Source of the DNA: an uncultured Clostridia bacterium
Lineage (GTDB): Bacteria > Bacillota > Clostridia > TANB77 > CAG-508
Length of the DNA stretch: 64,000 bases
Direction of reading: 5' to 3'
Assembly: GCA_934141445.1 (NCBI GenBank)
Contig: CAKPCF010000004.1
Span: 1 to 64,000 of the forward strand
Below, piece by piece: positions 8,711-16,474 of this stretch (positions are counted from its first letter, which is position 1; every line of letters begins with the position of its first letter). The notes below the pieces were generated by a model. That model worked only from the letters and a program-made list of their open reading frames with translations, had not been told where the DNA came from and did not search any database. A program made the position numbers and the translations under genes.

Positions 8711-9547
8711 CTATTCTTTATTATTATAATCATCCATAAAGTGATGAACTTCTCCATCTTGAATATAAGATATTATTGTATTTAAGTTTACGTTTTTTGT
8801 GCTATTATATATATTTACATCAATTTTGTCATAAACCTTTCTAAGGTTATTTATTAAGACTTTCATTTCTTGCCTTTTTGAGTTACTTGAACCATCTTCA
8901 CGTATAACACGATTTTCAGTAAGTTTACATGCACATTGTATAAAATTTAATTCGTTTTTATCTCTCCATTTTATAATATCAGCTTCTTTTACATAATACA
9001 AAGGTCTTATCAGTTGCATTCCTTTGTGATTTGTGCTATGTAATTTAGGCATCATTGTTTGCATTTGAGCACCATACAACATACCCATCATAATAGTTTC
9101 AATAACATCATCAAAGTGGTGGCCTAAAGCTATTTTATTACAACCTAATTCTTGTGCTTTTTTATACAAATATCCCCTTCTCATTCTCGCGCACATATAG
9201 CATGGATTCTCGTCTATATGTTCAACAGCTTGAAATATGTCTGTATTAAAGATAGTTATTGGTATATTTAGAGTTTTTGCATTATCAATTATTTTTTTCC
9301 TATTAAGTTCATTATATCCTGGATCCATTACAATAAATTCTAAGTCAAAATTCATTTGTCTGTGCCTTTTTAATTCTTGCATACATTTAGCCAAAAGCAT
9401 TGAATCTTTTCCTCCTGATATACAAACAGCAATTTTGTCTCCTTCTTGAACCATTTCAAATTCTTTTATGCCTTGAATAAATTTTCTCCAAATACTTTTT
9501 CTATATGTTGTTATTATACTTTTTTCTATTTCTTTATATCTTTCCAT
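8711..9547 (-). CDS. TtcA-like PP-loop ATPase (tRNA 2-thiolation type)
   Basis: 278 residues. The PP-loop ATP-pyrophosphatase signature SGGKDS is at about residues 44-49, the CYMCARMRRG Cys pair at about 116-125, and the family's IALGHHFDDVIET follows. The TtcA family uses an iron-sulfur cluster bound by such cysteines to thiolate cytidine 32 in tRNA; a further pair FIQCACK (about 201-207) could complete the cluster. The gene follows a CsoR-type repressor gene by 25 bases, so it is probably under its control. TtcA itself is most studied in Gammaproteobacteria; related enzymes of other function exist, so the exact product is uncertain. Confidence 0.7.
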   Translation of the reverse strand: MERYKEIEKSIITTYRKSIWRKFIQGIKEFEMVQEGDKIAVCISGGKDSMLLAKCMQELKRHRQMNFDLEFIVMDPGYNELNRKKIIDNAKTLNIPITIFNTDIFQAVEHIDENPCYMCARMRRGYLYKKAQELGCNKIALGHHFDDVIETIMMGMLYGAQMQTMMPKLHSTNHKGMQLIRPLYYVKEADIIKWRDKNELNFIQCACKLTENRVIREDGSSNSKRQEMKVLINNLRKVYDKIDVNIYNSTKNVNLNTIISYIQDGEVHHFMDDYNNKE

Positions 9548-9572
9548 TTTATTCCTCTATTATTTTATATAT

Positions 9573-9884
9573 TTATCTTAATCGTCTAAACAGTTCCATA
9601 ACTTCTTTAATAATATCTAAATTGCCACTTTGAATTTCATAAGCTACACAATTTTCGACATGACTTTCTAGAATTGCATTTTCAACACTTTCGATTGATT
9701 TATTTATAGCAGATAATTGCATAAGTATATCGGCACAATATCTATCATCTTCAAGCATTTGCTTTACTCCTCTGATTTGTCCCTCAATAATATTTAATCT
9801 TTTAGACAAACTTGTCTTTTCTTCATCTGTTCTATGCGTTGTTTTTTGACACATTTGACATTTTCCACATTTATCGCACCCCAT
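9573..9884 (-). CDS. CsoR/RcnR-family metal or persulfide-sensing repressor
   Basis: 103 residues from the ATG five bases after GGAGG; a longer in-frame start overlaps that box. The all-helical DUF156 fold is evident: KRLNIIEGQIRGVKQML, a conserved Cys in RYCADIL, then the His and Cys of ESHVENCV. These are the W-X-Y-Z type sensing positions that in CsoR bind Cu(I). An unusual N-terminal tail carries four closely spaced cysteines (MGCDKCGKCQMC), which could be a second metal or sulfur site. Precedes the TtcA-like gene. Its promoter carries a matching palindrome, so autorepression is likely. Confidence 0.85.
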   Translation of the reverse strand: MGCDKCGKCQMCQKTTHRTDEEKTSLSKRLNIIEGQIRGVKQMLEDDRYCADILMQLSAINKSIESVENAILESHVENCVAYEIQSGNLDIIKEVMELFRRLR

Positions 9885-9943
9885 AAAAACCTCCATATAA
9901 TTATTTTATCTTTTTTATATTTAATTCATTTTAACATATCAAA

Positions 9944-9973
9944 TTATATACTCCCATAGAGTATCTTGTCAAT
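9944..9973 (-). promoter_or_regulatory. csoR-like promoter with overlapping palindromic operator
   Basis: Minus-strand TTGACA (9968-9973), 18-bp spacer and TATAAT (9944-9949). The spacer and the edge of the -10 hold the inverted repeat ATACTC-N5-GAGTAT (9949-9965), close to known CsoR-family operators with a GC-containing core flanked by ATAC and GTAT. Confidence 0.65.
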
Positions 9974-9981
9974 CTATACAT

Positions 9982-10032
9982 ACAAGAAAACTCCCCAGAC
10001 TACAATTTTAGTCTGAGGAGCTTTCTCTTGTA
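9982..10032 (-). terminator. Terminator of the small membrane-protein cassette
   Basis: Minus-strand stem with CTCCTCAGACTA pairing to TAGTCTGGGGAG across a short loop, extended by flanking CAAGA/TCTTG and followed by a T-rich run. Confidence 0.9.
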
Positions 10033-10070
10033 GAATAAGCTTAAGTGCTCATTCGGTGTTTGAGTTTCGG

Positions 10071-10241
10071 TTACCACTTGCATTTCTTGGCCTTCTCTTT
10101 GAAGTCCTCAAAACGCTTGTTGGCTTCCTGAGTGCTTTCTCCATATTTCCATTCCAAAAGGGAATCCCATATAAAATTCCCACCAAAGAACAGAATGAGG
10201 AAAATAGCACTAACCTTGAGTAAACTTCCATAAAAAGCCAT
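10071..10241 (-). CDS. Small membrane protein, 56 residues, function unknown
   Basis: A better reading than the longer overlapping frame at 10049-10297: ATG lies six bases after AAAGGAGGCGAC, and the protein starts MAFYGSLLKVSAIFLILFF, one hydrophobic helix (about 4-26), followed by a charged tail KRFEDFKEKAKKCKW. The stop is followed directly by a strong terminator and the promoter has consensus elements, which makes this frame convincing. Codons are more GC-rich than those of flanking csoR-like and rho genes. No family is recognised. One of the seven cassette-like units. Confidence 0.7.
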   Translation of the reverse strand: MAFYGSLLKVSAIFLILFFGGNFIWDSLLEWKYGESTQEANKRFEDFKEKAKKCKW

Positions 10242-10329
10242 ATCTGTCGCCTCCTTTGCTGTGAAAACTCGAACTTGCTATGGAAATTTATCGCCACCTT
10301 TCTATTTTATTCTAAATGATGACAATATA

Positions 10330-10358
10330 ATTATATCATAATTTTATGTAAATCGCAA
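10330..10358 (-). promoter_or_regulatory. Promoter of the small membrane-protein cassette
   Basis: Minus-strand TTGCGA (10353-10358), 17-bp spacer and TATAAT (10330-10335). Confidence 0.7.
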
Positions 10359-10451
10359 TACACTTTGTTTTTTATCATTTTTCTTTCTCTTTTATTGCAT
10401 CTGTTTTACTTTTGTTGCATAGTTTTAATACTTCTAAACTCTACTTTTATA

Positions 10452-11813
10452 CTATTTATTACTACTTAAATATTTTTCCATTACATCTAAAAATTCATTA
10501 TTATTTTTAGTATTAACCATTTGTTTTATTAACTGTTCTGCCATTTCTGTTGTTCCAATATTAGACATTGCTCTACGAACACCATAAATAATTGAAAGTT
10601 CACGAGGTGAAAGTAATAAATCTTCTCTTCTAGTACCAGATTGGTTAATATCAATTGCTGGAAAAATTCTTTTTTCAGCTAAACTTCTATCTAATCTAAC
10701 TTCCATGTTACCAGTACCTTTAAACTCTTCAAATATAACTTCATCCATTCTACTTCCTGTTTCAACTAATGCACTGGCTAAAATAGTCAAGCTACCAGCA
10801 TCTTCAGTGTTTCTAGCTGCACCAAAGAATCTCTTTGGTTTATATAAAGCGCTTGGGTCAAAACCACCAGATAAAGTTCTTCCAGAAGATGGTATAACTA
10901 AGTTATATGCTCTTGCAAGTCTTGTTATGCTATCTAGTAATATAACAACATCCTTTTTTTGTTCTGTTAATCTTTTTGCTCTTTCAAGTACCATTTCAGC
11001 AACTTTTACATGATGTTCAGGTTGCTCATCAAAAGTTGAATATATTACATCTCCTTTTACAGAACGTTTCATGTCTGTAACTTCTTCTGGTCTTTCATCT
11101 ATAAGTAATACAATAAGTTCTACCTCTGGATTATTTGTTGTAATGCTATTAGCAATTTTCTTTAAAATAGTTGTTTTACCAGCTTTTGGAGGAGCAACTA
11201 TCATTCCTCTTTGACCTTTTCCTATTGGACATAATAAATCCATTAGTCTCATTGTATAATCTTTAGAACTAGTTTCAAGCTTTAATTTTTTGTTTGGATA
11301 TATTGGTGTTAAATCATCAAAGCTTTTTCTCCTCATTGCTTTTTCTGGATGTTCACCATTAACTTCTCCAACAAAAATAAGCGCTGGAAATTTTTCACCT
11401 TCTCTAGCTTGTCTTTTTATTCCTTTGATTTTATCACCAGTATCTAATCTAAAACGTTTTATTTGTATTGGTGAAACATATACATCTTTTGGTGTAGACA
11501 AATAATTAGAACCCCTTAAAAATCCATAACCATCTGGTAATAATTCTAATATGCCTTCTACAAATTCATCTGTATCACTATTGATAGTATACTCTCCATC
11601 AGAATTTGCTTTGCTTTTTTCTTTAACTTCATTATTTTCTTTAGTTTCTGTTATATCTGTTTCTTCTGTTGTTTCAGAAATTTCATTTTCTTTTTCTAAG
11701 CTTTCAATAGCTTCAATTAAATCTGCTTTCTTTTTTAATTTACTGATATTTTCAATTCCTTTCTCTTCTGCAATTTGTTTTAACTCAACAAGTGAATGTT
11801 TCTCTAACTCCAT
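10452..11813 (-). CDS. rho: Transcription termination factor Rho
   Basis: 453 residues. The N-terminal Rho_N helix domain (LVELKQIAEEKGIENISKLKK) is followed by an acidic insert rich in Glu and Thr (about 45-75), the cold-shock-like RNA-binding domain (about 80-150, with GYGFLRG), the Walker A PPKAGKTT, Walker B VILLDSITR and the R-loop region. Rho is an ATP-driven RNA translocase that ends untranslated transcripts. The acidic insert is common in Firmicute Rho proteins and varies in length. Started at ATG after AGGGGG. It stands alone, with no obvious partner gene. Confidence 0.97.
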   Translation of the reverse strand: MELEKHSLVELKQIAEEKGIENISKLKKKADLIEAIESLEKENEISETTEETDITETKENNEVKEKSKANSDGEYTINSDTDEFVEGILELLPDGYGFLRGSNYLSTPKDVYVSPIQIKRFRLDTGDKIKGIKRQAREGEKFPALIFVGEVNGEHPEKAMRRKSFDDLTPIYPNKKLKLETSSKDYTMRLMDLLCPIGKGQRGMIVAPPKAGKTTILKKIANSITTNNPEVELIVLLIDERPEEVTDMKRSVKGDVIYSTFDEQPEHHVKVAEMVLERAKRLTEQKKDVVILLDSITRLARAYNLVIPSSGRTLSGGFDPSALYKPKRFFGAARNTEDAGSLTILASALVETGSRMDEVIFEEFKGTGNMEVRLDRSLAEKRIFPAIDINQSGTRREDLLLSPRELSIIYGVRRAMSNIGTTEMAEQLIKQMVNTKNNNEFLDVMEKYLSSNK

Positions 11814-11972
11814 AAATAGCCCCCTTATATAATTTTAATTTTATTTCAATTGGAATTTTAATAGATTAAAAATATGAATATGTAATGATTAAATTTTTGT
11901 TACGATTATTTCTAAAATTAAAAGAATGTATATTACTTTAAATAATTGATTAGTAAATAGAGCTAATTTTCG

Positions 11973-12251
11973 CTACTTACTAACATCAATGTAAACTCTT
12001 TCATTTGGCATGTACATATCTAAATTTTCTCTTGCAATTTTTTCAATATATTCTGGAGTATTCATATTTGCTTTAGTTCTTTCTAAAGACTCTTTTTCAT
12101 CATTTAAAGTTGCTATTTGCTCTTCATAATATTTTTTCTCATTTTCGTAAGACATTAACTTTAATTGTTGACATCCAAATGTATATACTGCATAAGCAAT
12201 AAATAACAACATTATTATTTTATAAATTTTATTTGATTTAAAAATCTTCAT
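11973..12251 (-). CDS. DivIC/FtsB-type septum formation initiator
   Basis: 92 residues from the ATG ten bases after GGAGTG. A short positively charged start is followed by a membrane helix (about 13-29, IIMLLFIAYAVYTFGC) and a coiled coil (about 35-60), then the family ending YIEKIARENLDMYMPNERVYIDV. The protein joins the FtsL/DivIB division complex at the septum. It follows yabQ and yabP, the gene order known from Bacillus and many Clostridia, which supports the call over other short coiled-coil membrane proteins. A weak hairpin overlaps the end of the gene (about 11951-11979). Confidence 0.85.
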   Translation of the reverse strand: MKIFKSNKIYKIIMLLFIAYAVYTFGCQQLKLMSYENEKKYYEEQIATLNDEKESLERTKANMNTPEYIEKIARENLDMYMPNERVYIDVSK

Positions 12252-12305
12252 CTTATGTAACACTCCAATATATTTCACATTATTTTATAAGTTTTATAAA
12301 ACATT

Positions 12306-12689
12306 TTATTTATTTTTCAACTTTTTCTTTGCTAAATTTATAAGCAATTTAATTGGTTTTAATGCAAAAATCAAAATATTTTTACAAAACTTTACAATTA
12401 CATTTAATATTATAACATACGGTTTACTAAATGTCAAAAAATATAGCAAAATTCCTAAAAAAATTGCAATAAAAATGAAAAATCTTATTTCTCCATTATT
12501 TAATTTTATAATACTATATAAAATTATAAAGCCACAAAGAACTAAAAAAATAATATCTTCAAATTGAGTTATTAAATCATTAGTAAAAAAGTTTTTTCTT
12601 ATTACTCGAAAAATATCATATATTGCACCAACACATACTCCAACCATAAAGAAAATCATAAAAACTTGACCTTGTGTATATGATAGCAT
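12306..12689 (-). CDS. yabQ: Spore cortex biosynthesis protein YabQ
   Basis: 127 residues, nearly all membrane helices. The start GQVFMIFFMVGVCVGAIYDIFRVIR is the typical YabQ opening, followed by helices at about 43-62 and 69-87 and a basic tail. YabQ is made in the mother cell and is needed for the spore cortex. It follows yabP by 19 bases and precedes the DivIC gene. Its presence indicates that the organism is, or descends from, an endospore former. Confidence 0.88.
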   Translation of the reverse strand: MLSYTQGQVFMIFFMVGVCVGAIYDIFRVIRKNFFTNDLITQFEDIIFLVLCGFIILYSIIKLNNGEIRFFIFIAIFLGILLYFLTFSKPYVIILNVIVKFCKNILIFALKPIKLLINLAKKKLKNK

Positions 12690-12708
12690 AATTACACCAC
12701 CTAAAAAT

Positions 12709-12996
12709 CTATTTGAATATTTTTCCTAAAAAACTTGTATGTTCTTTAAAATTTTCACTATTTGAATAACTTAAGTTAGAAACCTTGCCATCAACACTAA
12801 AATCAGATGTATCAATATTCAATTTATTTACTCTTAGATTTTCTCCTTTTATTGTAAGTAAACCTAAAGTGGTTTGAACAATTATCATTTGGTCATCAAA
12901 ACTTAAAACATCTTTAACTCCTGATACATTAAGTTTTTCTCTATTTTCCAAAACGATATTTTGAATTTCATTTGCCAAAATATTATTATTTTCCAT
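12709..12996 (-). CDS. yabP: Sporulation protein YabP
   Basis: 95 residues. The stretch NREKLNVSGVKDVLSFDDQMIIVQTTLGLLTIKGENL matches the YabP/YqfC family fold of short beta strands, and the gene is followed by yabQ and divIC as in Bacillus. YabP is a sporulation protein expressed in the mother cell; its molecular action is not settled. Start after GGAGG. Confidence 0.88.
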   Translation of the reverse strand: MENNNILANEIQNIVLENREKLNVSGVKDVLSFDDQMIIVQTTLGLLTIKGENLRVNKLNIDTSDFSVDGKVSNLSYSNSENFKEHTSFLGKIFK

Positions 12997-13088
12997 ATAA
13001 CATATCCTCCAATATTACTTTAAGATATATATATTCGGATAATCATATAATAGAACAAACAATAAATTGAATTTTAAGCAAAATAAAT

Positions 13089-13115
13089 CCTCCCACTAAT
13101 TTTTATAGTGGAAGG
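13089..13115 (-). terminator. Terminator of lysC
   Basis: Minus-strand CCTTCCACTA pairs with TAGTGGGAGG across a seven-base loop, directly after the lysC stop. The T run is imperfect. Confidence 0.8.
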
Positions 13116-13122
13116 CTCTATT

Positions 13123-14337
13123 TTATTCATTGAAAAATTTATCATGTATAGCACTAACTGCTAAATCTGCTTCTTTTGCATCTACAAGAACTGATATTTT
13201 TATCTCAGAAGTAGTTACCATGTGCATATTGATATTATTTTCATATAATGCTTCAAACATACTAGCTGCAACACCAGGTTTGTTTGCGATTCCTACACCT
13301 ATTATTGAAACTTTAGATAAGTTTTCTGAATGTAAAATTCCTTCTGCATGTAATGATTCTTTATTAGCTTCCAAAACCTCCAAAGTTTTTTCTAAATCAT
13401 TCATTTTAACTGTAAATGCGATATCTTTTGTTATATGTTCACCAAATGATTGAACAATAATATCGACATTTATGTGATTTTCAGATAAAATCTTAAATAG
13501 CTTATAAGTTCTACCAATCTTATTTTCTAATCCAACAATTGTTATTCTTGAAATATAATCATCTTTAGTAACTCCATTTATTACTAAATCTTCTAAAGCT
13601 TCTTTATTGCCAGTTACTAATGTACCTTTACTATTCTTTTCAAATGTAGACTTTACATATATTGGAACAGAATATTTTTTTCCTATTTCAACACATCTAT
13701 TATGAAGAACTTTCGCTCCCATACTTGATAATTCTAGCATTTCTTCGTATGAAATTTTTTCGATTTTTCTTACATCTTTAACTATTCTTGGATCTGCTGA
13801 ATATACACCATCAACATCTGTAAAAATGTCACATCTTTCTGCTTTTAAACTTGCTGCAAGTGCAACAGCTGTTGTATCTGAACCACCTCTACCAAGTGTA
13901 GTAATATTTCCACTTTCATCTACACCTTGAAATCCAGCTACAATAACAATATTTCCAGCTCGTAAGTAATCTATAATTGTTTCATTTTCTATATATCTTA
14001 TTCTACTGTTTGTATGTTCACTATTAGTTAAAATTGGTATTTGCCAACCACATAAAGAGACTGCTTTATAATTTTTGCTATTTAGTAGCATGGCTAATTT
14101 TGAAATTGTTATCTGTTCACCTACAGATACTAAAGCATCATGCTCTCTTGGGTAAATTTTTTTTGTAATTTCTTTTTCTTCTGCTATAAGTCTATCTGTT
14201 GTTTTTCCTTGTGCAGAAACAACAACCACTACTTGATTGTTATTTTTAACTTCATCTATAATATGTTCTGATACTAATTTTAGTTTCTCTATATCAGCAA
14301 CAGAACTACCTCCAAATTTTTGTACAATGATTTCCAT
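13123..14337 (-). CDS. lysC: Aspartate kinase
   Basis: 404 residues. The N-terminal kinase domain opens with VQKFGGSSVADIEKL and holds VAGFQGVDESGNITTLGRGGSDTTA, the substrate and ATP region. Two C-terminal ACT domains (about 260-404) are the usual site of lysine or threonine feedback. It makes aspartyl phosphate, the first step toward lysine, threonine and methionine, and diaminopimelate for the wall and for dipicolinate in spores. No lysine-riboswitch-like leader was recognised in the 126 bases upstream. Single-gene unit with its own terminator. Confidence 0.95.
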   Translation of the reverse strand: MEIIVQKFGGSSVADIEKLKLVSEHIIDEVKNNNQVVVVVSAQGKTTDRLIAEEKEITKKIYPREHDALVSVGEQITISKLAMLLNSKNYKAVSLCGWQIPILTNSEHTNSRIRYIENETIIDYLRAGNIVIVAGFQGVDESGNITTLGRGGSDTTAVALAASLKAERCDIFTDVDGVYSADPRIVKDVRKIEKISYEEMLELSSMGAKVLHNRCVEIGKKYSVPIYVKSTFEKNSKGTLVTGNKEALEDLVINGVTKDDYISRITIVGLENKIGRTYKLFKILSENHINVDIIVQSFGEHITKDIAFTVKMNDLEKTLEVLEANKESLHAEGILHSENLSKVSIIGVGIANKPGVAASMFEALYENNINMHMVTTSEIKISVLVDAKEADLAVSAIHDKFFNE

Positions 14338-14391
14338 AGTTGTACCTCGTTTATATACTCCTCACATCTCTTAAATGTTTAGATATTAGTT

Positions 14392-14421
14392 AAAGTAAGA
14401 TTTAAATTTAAATCTTACTTT
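14392..14421. repeat. Perfect 30-bp palindrome
   Basis: AAAGTAAGATTTAAA followed by its exact reverse complement. It lies between lysC and the Cys-rich peptide gene, 43 bases past the stop of the latter. It could end the prfB operon transcript, though no clear T tract follows, or act as a binding site. Confidence 0.6.
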
Positions 14422-14463
14422 ATTAGTAGTTTATTCAAATTATTTTTTTGTGTGAATCTTAGA

Positions 14464-14586
14464 TTAGTCTACTCCTTCTTCACAGCCTCCGCCTCTTACA
14501 TCTCTAACATCAGTTTTGTAGTAATCACTATTTGGGTTTCTGCAATCTCCACCTTCATTGTATTTACACCACTTGCATTTTGCCAT
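14464..14586 (-). CDS. Small four-cysteine protein, 40 residues, coupled to prfB
   Basis: ATG lies six bases after a near-perfect AAAGGAGGTG box. The 40-residue product starts MAKCKWCKYNEGGDC and continues to a glycine-rich RGGGCEEGVD end. Cysteines at 4, 7, 15 and 35 suggest a zinc or iron-sulfur knuckle. The box overlaps the stop region of the full prfB reading frame (stop 14601-14603), so the two genes are probably co-transcribed and translationally linked. No family is recognised. It is too short and too well signalled to be an accident of reading frame. Confidence 0.7.
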   Translation of the reverse strand: MAKCKWCKYNEGGDCRNPNSDYYKTDVRDVRGGGCEEGVD

Positions 14587-14600
14587 ATTATTCACCTCCT

Positions 14601-15717
14601 TTAATTATTTGAATTTTTATGTGTTAATTTTAAATATGCTATCATAAACTCATTTAAATCTCCATCCATAACTGCTTGAACATTACCGTACTTCATAATT
14701 AGTGCGATGGTCTTTTACTAAAGTATATGGACAAAAAACATAAGAACGAATTTGACTGCCCCAAGCAATATCCTTTTGAATTCCTTTCAATTCATCTATT
14801 GTTTGTTTATTTTCTTGCTCTTTCAAATTTATCAATTTAGATTTAAGCATTGTCATTGCAGTTTCTTTATTCATCTGTTGAGAGCGTTCAGACTGGCAAG
14901 AAACAACAATATTAGTTGGAATATGAGTTATTCTAACAGCTGAATCTGTTTTGTTTATATGCTGTCCTCCTGCACCAGATGCTCTATAAGTATCAATTCT
15001 TAAATCATCTGGATTGATATTTACCTCAACATCATCTGATATCTCTGGCAGTACTTCTAATGAAGCAAATGAAGTATGTCTTCTTCCTCCACTATCAAAA
15101 GGTGATATTCTAACTAATCTATGAACTCCCATTTCGCCTTTTAAATATCCATAAGCATTTTCTCCTGAAATTAGAAATGTAACACTCTTTAAGCCTGCTT
15201 CTTCTCCTTCTAAATAATCTAATTCTTTTACATTAAATCCATTTGAATTTGCCCATCTAGTATACATTCTATATAACATTTCAGCCCAATCTTGCGATTC
15301 AGTTCCACCAGCACCTGGATGAAGTGTAAGGATTGCATTATTTCCATCATATTTTCCTGAAAATAAAGTATCTACTTGAAGTTTTTCTAATTTTTTTTCA
15401 AGCTCAATAGTACTTTTCTCAAGTTCTTTTTCTAAACTTTCATCCTTTTCTTCTGAAAGTAAAATATTTAATTCTTTTAGTTCTTCTATATTATTTGATA
15501 TATTTTCAAAATTTTTAATTTTCTTTTCTATAGTTTTTATTTTAGAATAAACAACACTAGATTTTTTAGAATCTTGCCAAAAATTTTCTGACATGCTTTC
15601 TTTTTTTAATTGTTCAAGTTCATTTTGCAGACTTTTCAAGTTAATTGTTTCTTTTAGTTTATCTAATTTTTCATTCAAGCTATTTAGTTCTCTTAAATTA
15701 TTGTCTAAATCTAGCAT
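14601..15717 (-). CDS. prfB: Peptide chain release factor 2, with a +1 frameshift near the 3' end
   Basis: Frame zero (14683-15717) gives 344 residues with the N-terminal helical domain, the codon-recognition domain and the catalytic GAGGQHINK loop, but it stops at TNYEVR. The conserved RF2 ending follows in the +1 frame from GGT at 14685-14687: GNVQAVMDGDLNEF then MIAYLKL, stop 14601-14603, giving about 371 residues. The classical RF2 frameshift near codon 25 is absent: the N-terminus aligns with other RF2s without interruption. The break falls exactly on the only in-frame CGG of the gene. Without the shift, the last 28 residues are lost, unlikely to be tolerated in an essential factor. Either a programmed shift or a one-base assembly error. 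Confidence 0.85.
14686..14688 (-). other. Putative +1 frameshift site 1 (NTA-CGG) in prfB
   Basis: Minus-strand context GAA GTA CGG TAA TGT. Skipping the C gives GAA GTA GGT AAT GTT and the conserved RF2 ending. Frame zero stops at TAA directly after CGG. Confidence 0.6.
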
Positions 15718-15871
15718 TTACATATTCCTTTCATATCAATTTAAACTATTATAATTATAGCTTATTCATCTTTAATAGTCAAATAATTTTATACTATAAT
15801 ATATTTGGTATGTTTTTATAAATACATGCTGATTGTTGGTTTATAAAGTTAACATAATTTTATAAATTTTC

Positions 15872-15900
15872 TTGACATTTATTCCCAATGGATTTATAAT
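15872..15900 (+). promoter_or_regulatory. Promoter of the 64-residue cassette gene
   Basis: Perfect TTGACA (15872-15877), 17-bp spacer, perfect TATAAT (15895-15900). Confidence 0.92.
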
Positions 15901-15956
15901 AAATTTATGCGGTATTTTGGTATCGTAAATACATATTTTTTGAGAGGTATTTTGTT

Positions 15957-16151
15957 ATGGCTTCTTTCGTGAAGAACTCGTGCATCAACAACCCCACCGT
16001 TACTGTACAGCGGATGACTAATTTCATGGTCGATCCTAAGCGTGTAGGAAATGCAGTTGCTAACAGCAACTATTACTGGTGGACTTGGCAACAAAAGCAT
16101 CGTGAATTCTTGAAAAGCGTGGAGACAGCAAAACGTCAGGTTAACCTGTGA
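15957..16151 (+). CDS. Small protein of 64 residues, function unknown (cassette)
   Basis: Start after GAGAGGTATTTTGTT. The product starts MASFVKNSCINNPTVTVQRM, has an aromatic patch NSNYYWWTWQQKH in the middle and a basic amphipathic end VETAKRQVNL. No membrane helix, no recognised family. About 45 percent G+C by hand count, against roughly 30 percent or less in neighbouring native genes, and codons such as AAG, AAC, CCC and CGG that native genes here avoid. It has a perfect promoter and a strong terminator and no partner gene. An overlapping minus-strand frame is a shadow. Confidence 0.75.
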   Translation: MASFVKNSCINNPTVTVQRMTNFMVDPKRVGNAVANSNYYWWTWQQKHREFLKSVETAKRQVNL

Positions 16152-16221
16152 GCTGTATTCATAAGTCACAACATCAAAAAAGACTGAGGTTTCCCCCTAA
16201 AAACCTTAGTTAATCCTCACG

Positions 16222-16268
16222 CACCGTCAGTGAGCTGTCCAGCCTGGGCAACACTGACGGTGTTTTTA
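16222..16268 (+). terminator. Terminator of the 64-residue cassette gene
   Basis: CACCGTCAGTG pairs perfectly with CACTGACGGTG (16252-16262), followed by TTTTTATTTT. A second, weaker hairpin (ACTGAGGTTT with AAAACCTTAGT) lies just upstream at 16187-16210. Confidence 0.95.
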
Positions 16269-16300
16269 TTTTATTCTGAAAAAATAGTAAACTCAATTTT

Positions 16301-16329
16301 TTGACAATTATGTAAAGTCGTGTTATAAT
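16301..16329 (+). promoter_or_regulatory. Promoter of the tandem paralogue cassette
   Basis: TTGACA (16301-16306), 17-bp spacer, TATAAT (16324-16329). The leader to the first start codon is about 140 bases. Confidence 0.9.
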
Positions 16330-16400
16330 ATTGTTTATTCGAAATTATTTTTGATTTTTATGAAAGGGTGGTATTTTTTGACTACTTAGAATCACTTCAT

Positions 16401-16474
16401 GTTCGAATATTCACCACTGCAAGAATATAATAGTTCTTGTTGCAAATGGAGCATTTGCTCTAAGGAGTAAAACA
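16401..16474 (+). repeat. Leader repeat, copy 1 (structured 5' leader)
   Basis: 74 bases ending just before the start codon. Hairpin A is CAAGAAT with GTTCTTG; hairpin B is GCAAATG-GAG-CATTTGC; an alternative stem GAGCA-TT-TGCTC would exclude B. TAAGGAGT is the ribosome-binding site at the end. Differs from copy 2 at only four positions, all in hairpin A. Confidence 0.85.

Noticed and set aside
15894..16169. Minus-strand frame of 91 residues opposite the 64-residue gene
   Set aside because: No ribosome-binding site, odd composition, and it lies opposite a gene with perfect promoter and terminator.
16239..16253. CCAGCCTGGGCAACA, identical to a piece of the human Alu element
   Set aside because: It is the loop of a clear bacterial terminator with perfect flanking stem. 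Fifteen bases is too short to claim human contamination.
16399..16470. A 23-residue frame MFEYSPLQEYNSSCC... inside leader copy 1
   Set aside because: No ribosome-binding site, and copy 2 has no start codon in that frame. The changes fit RNA pairing better, although two of the codon changes are also synonymous.
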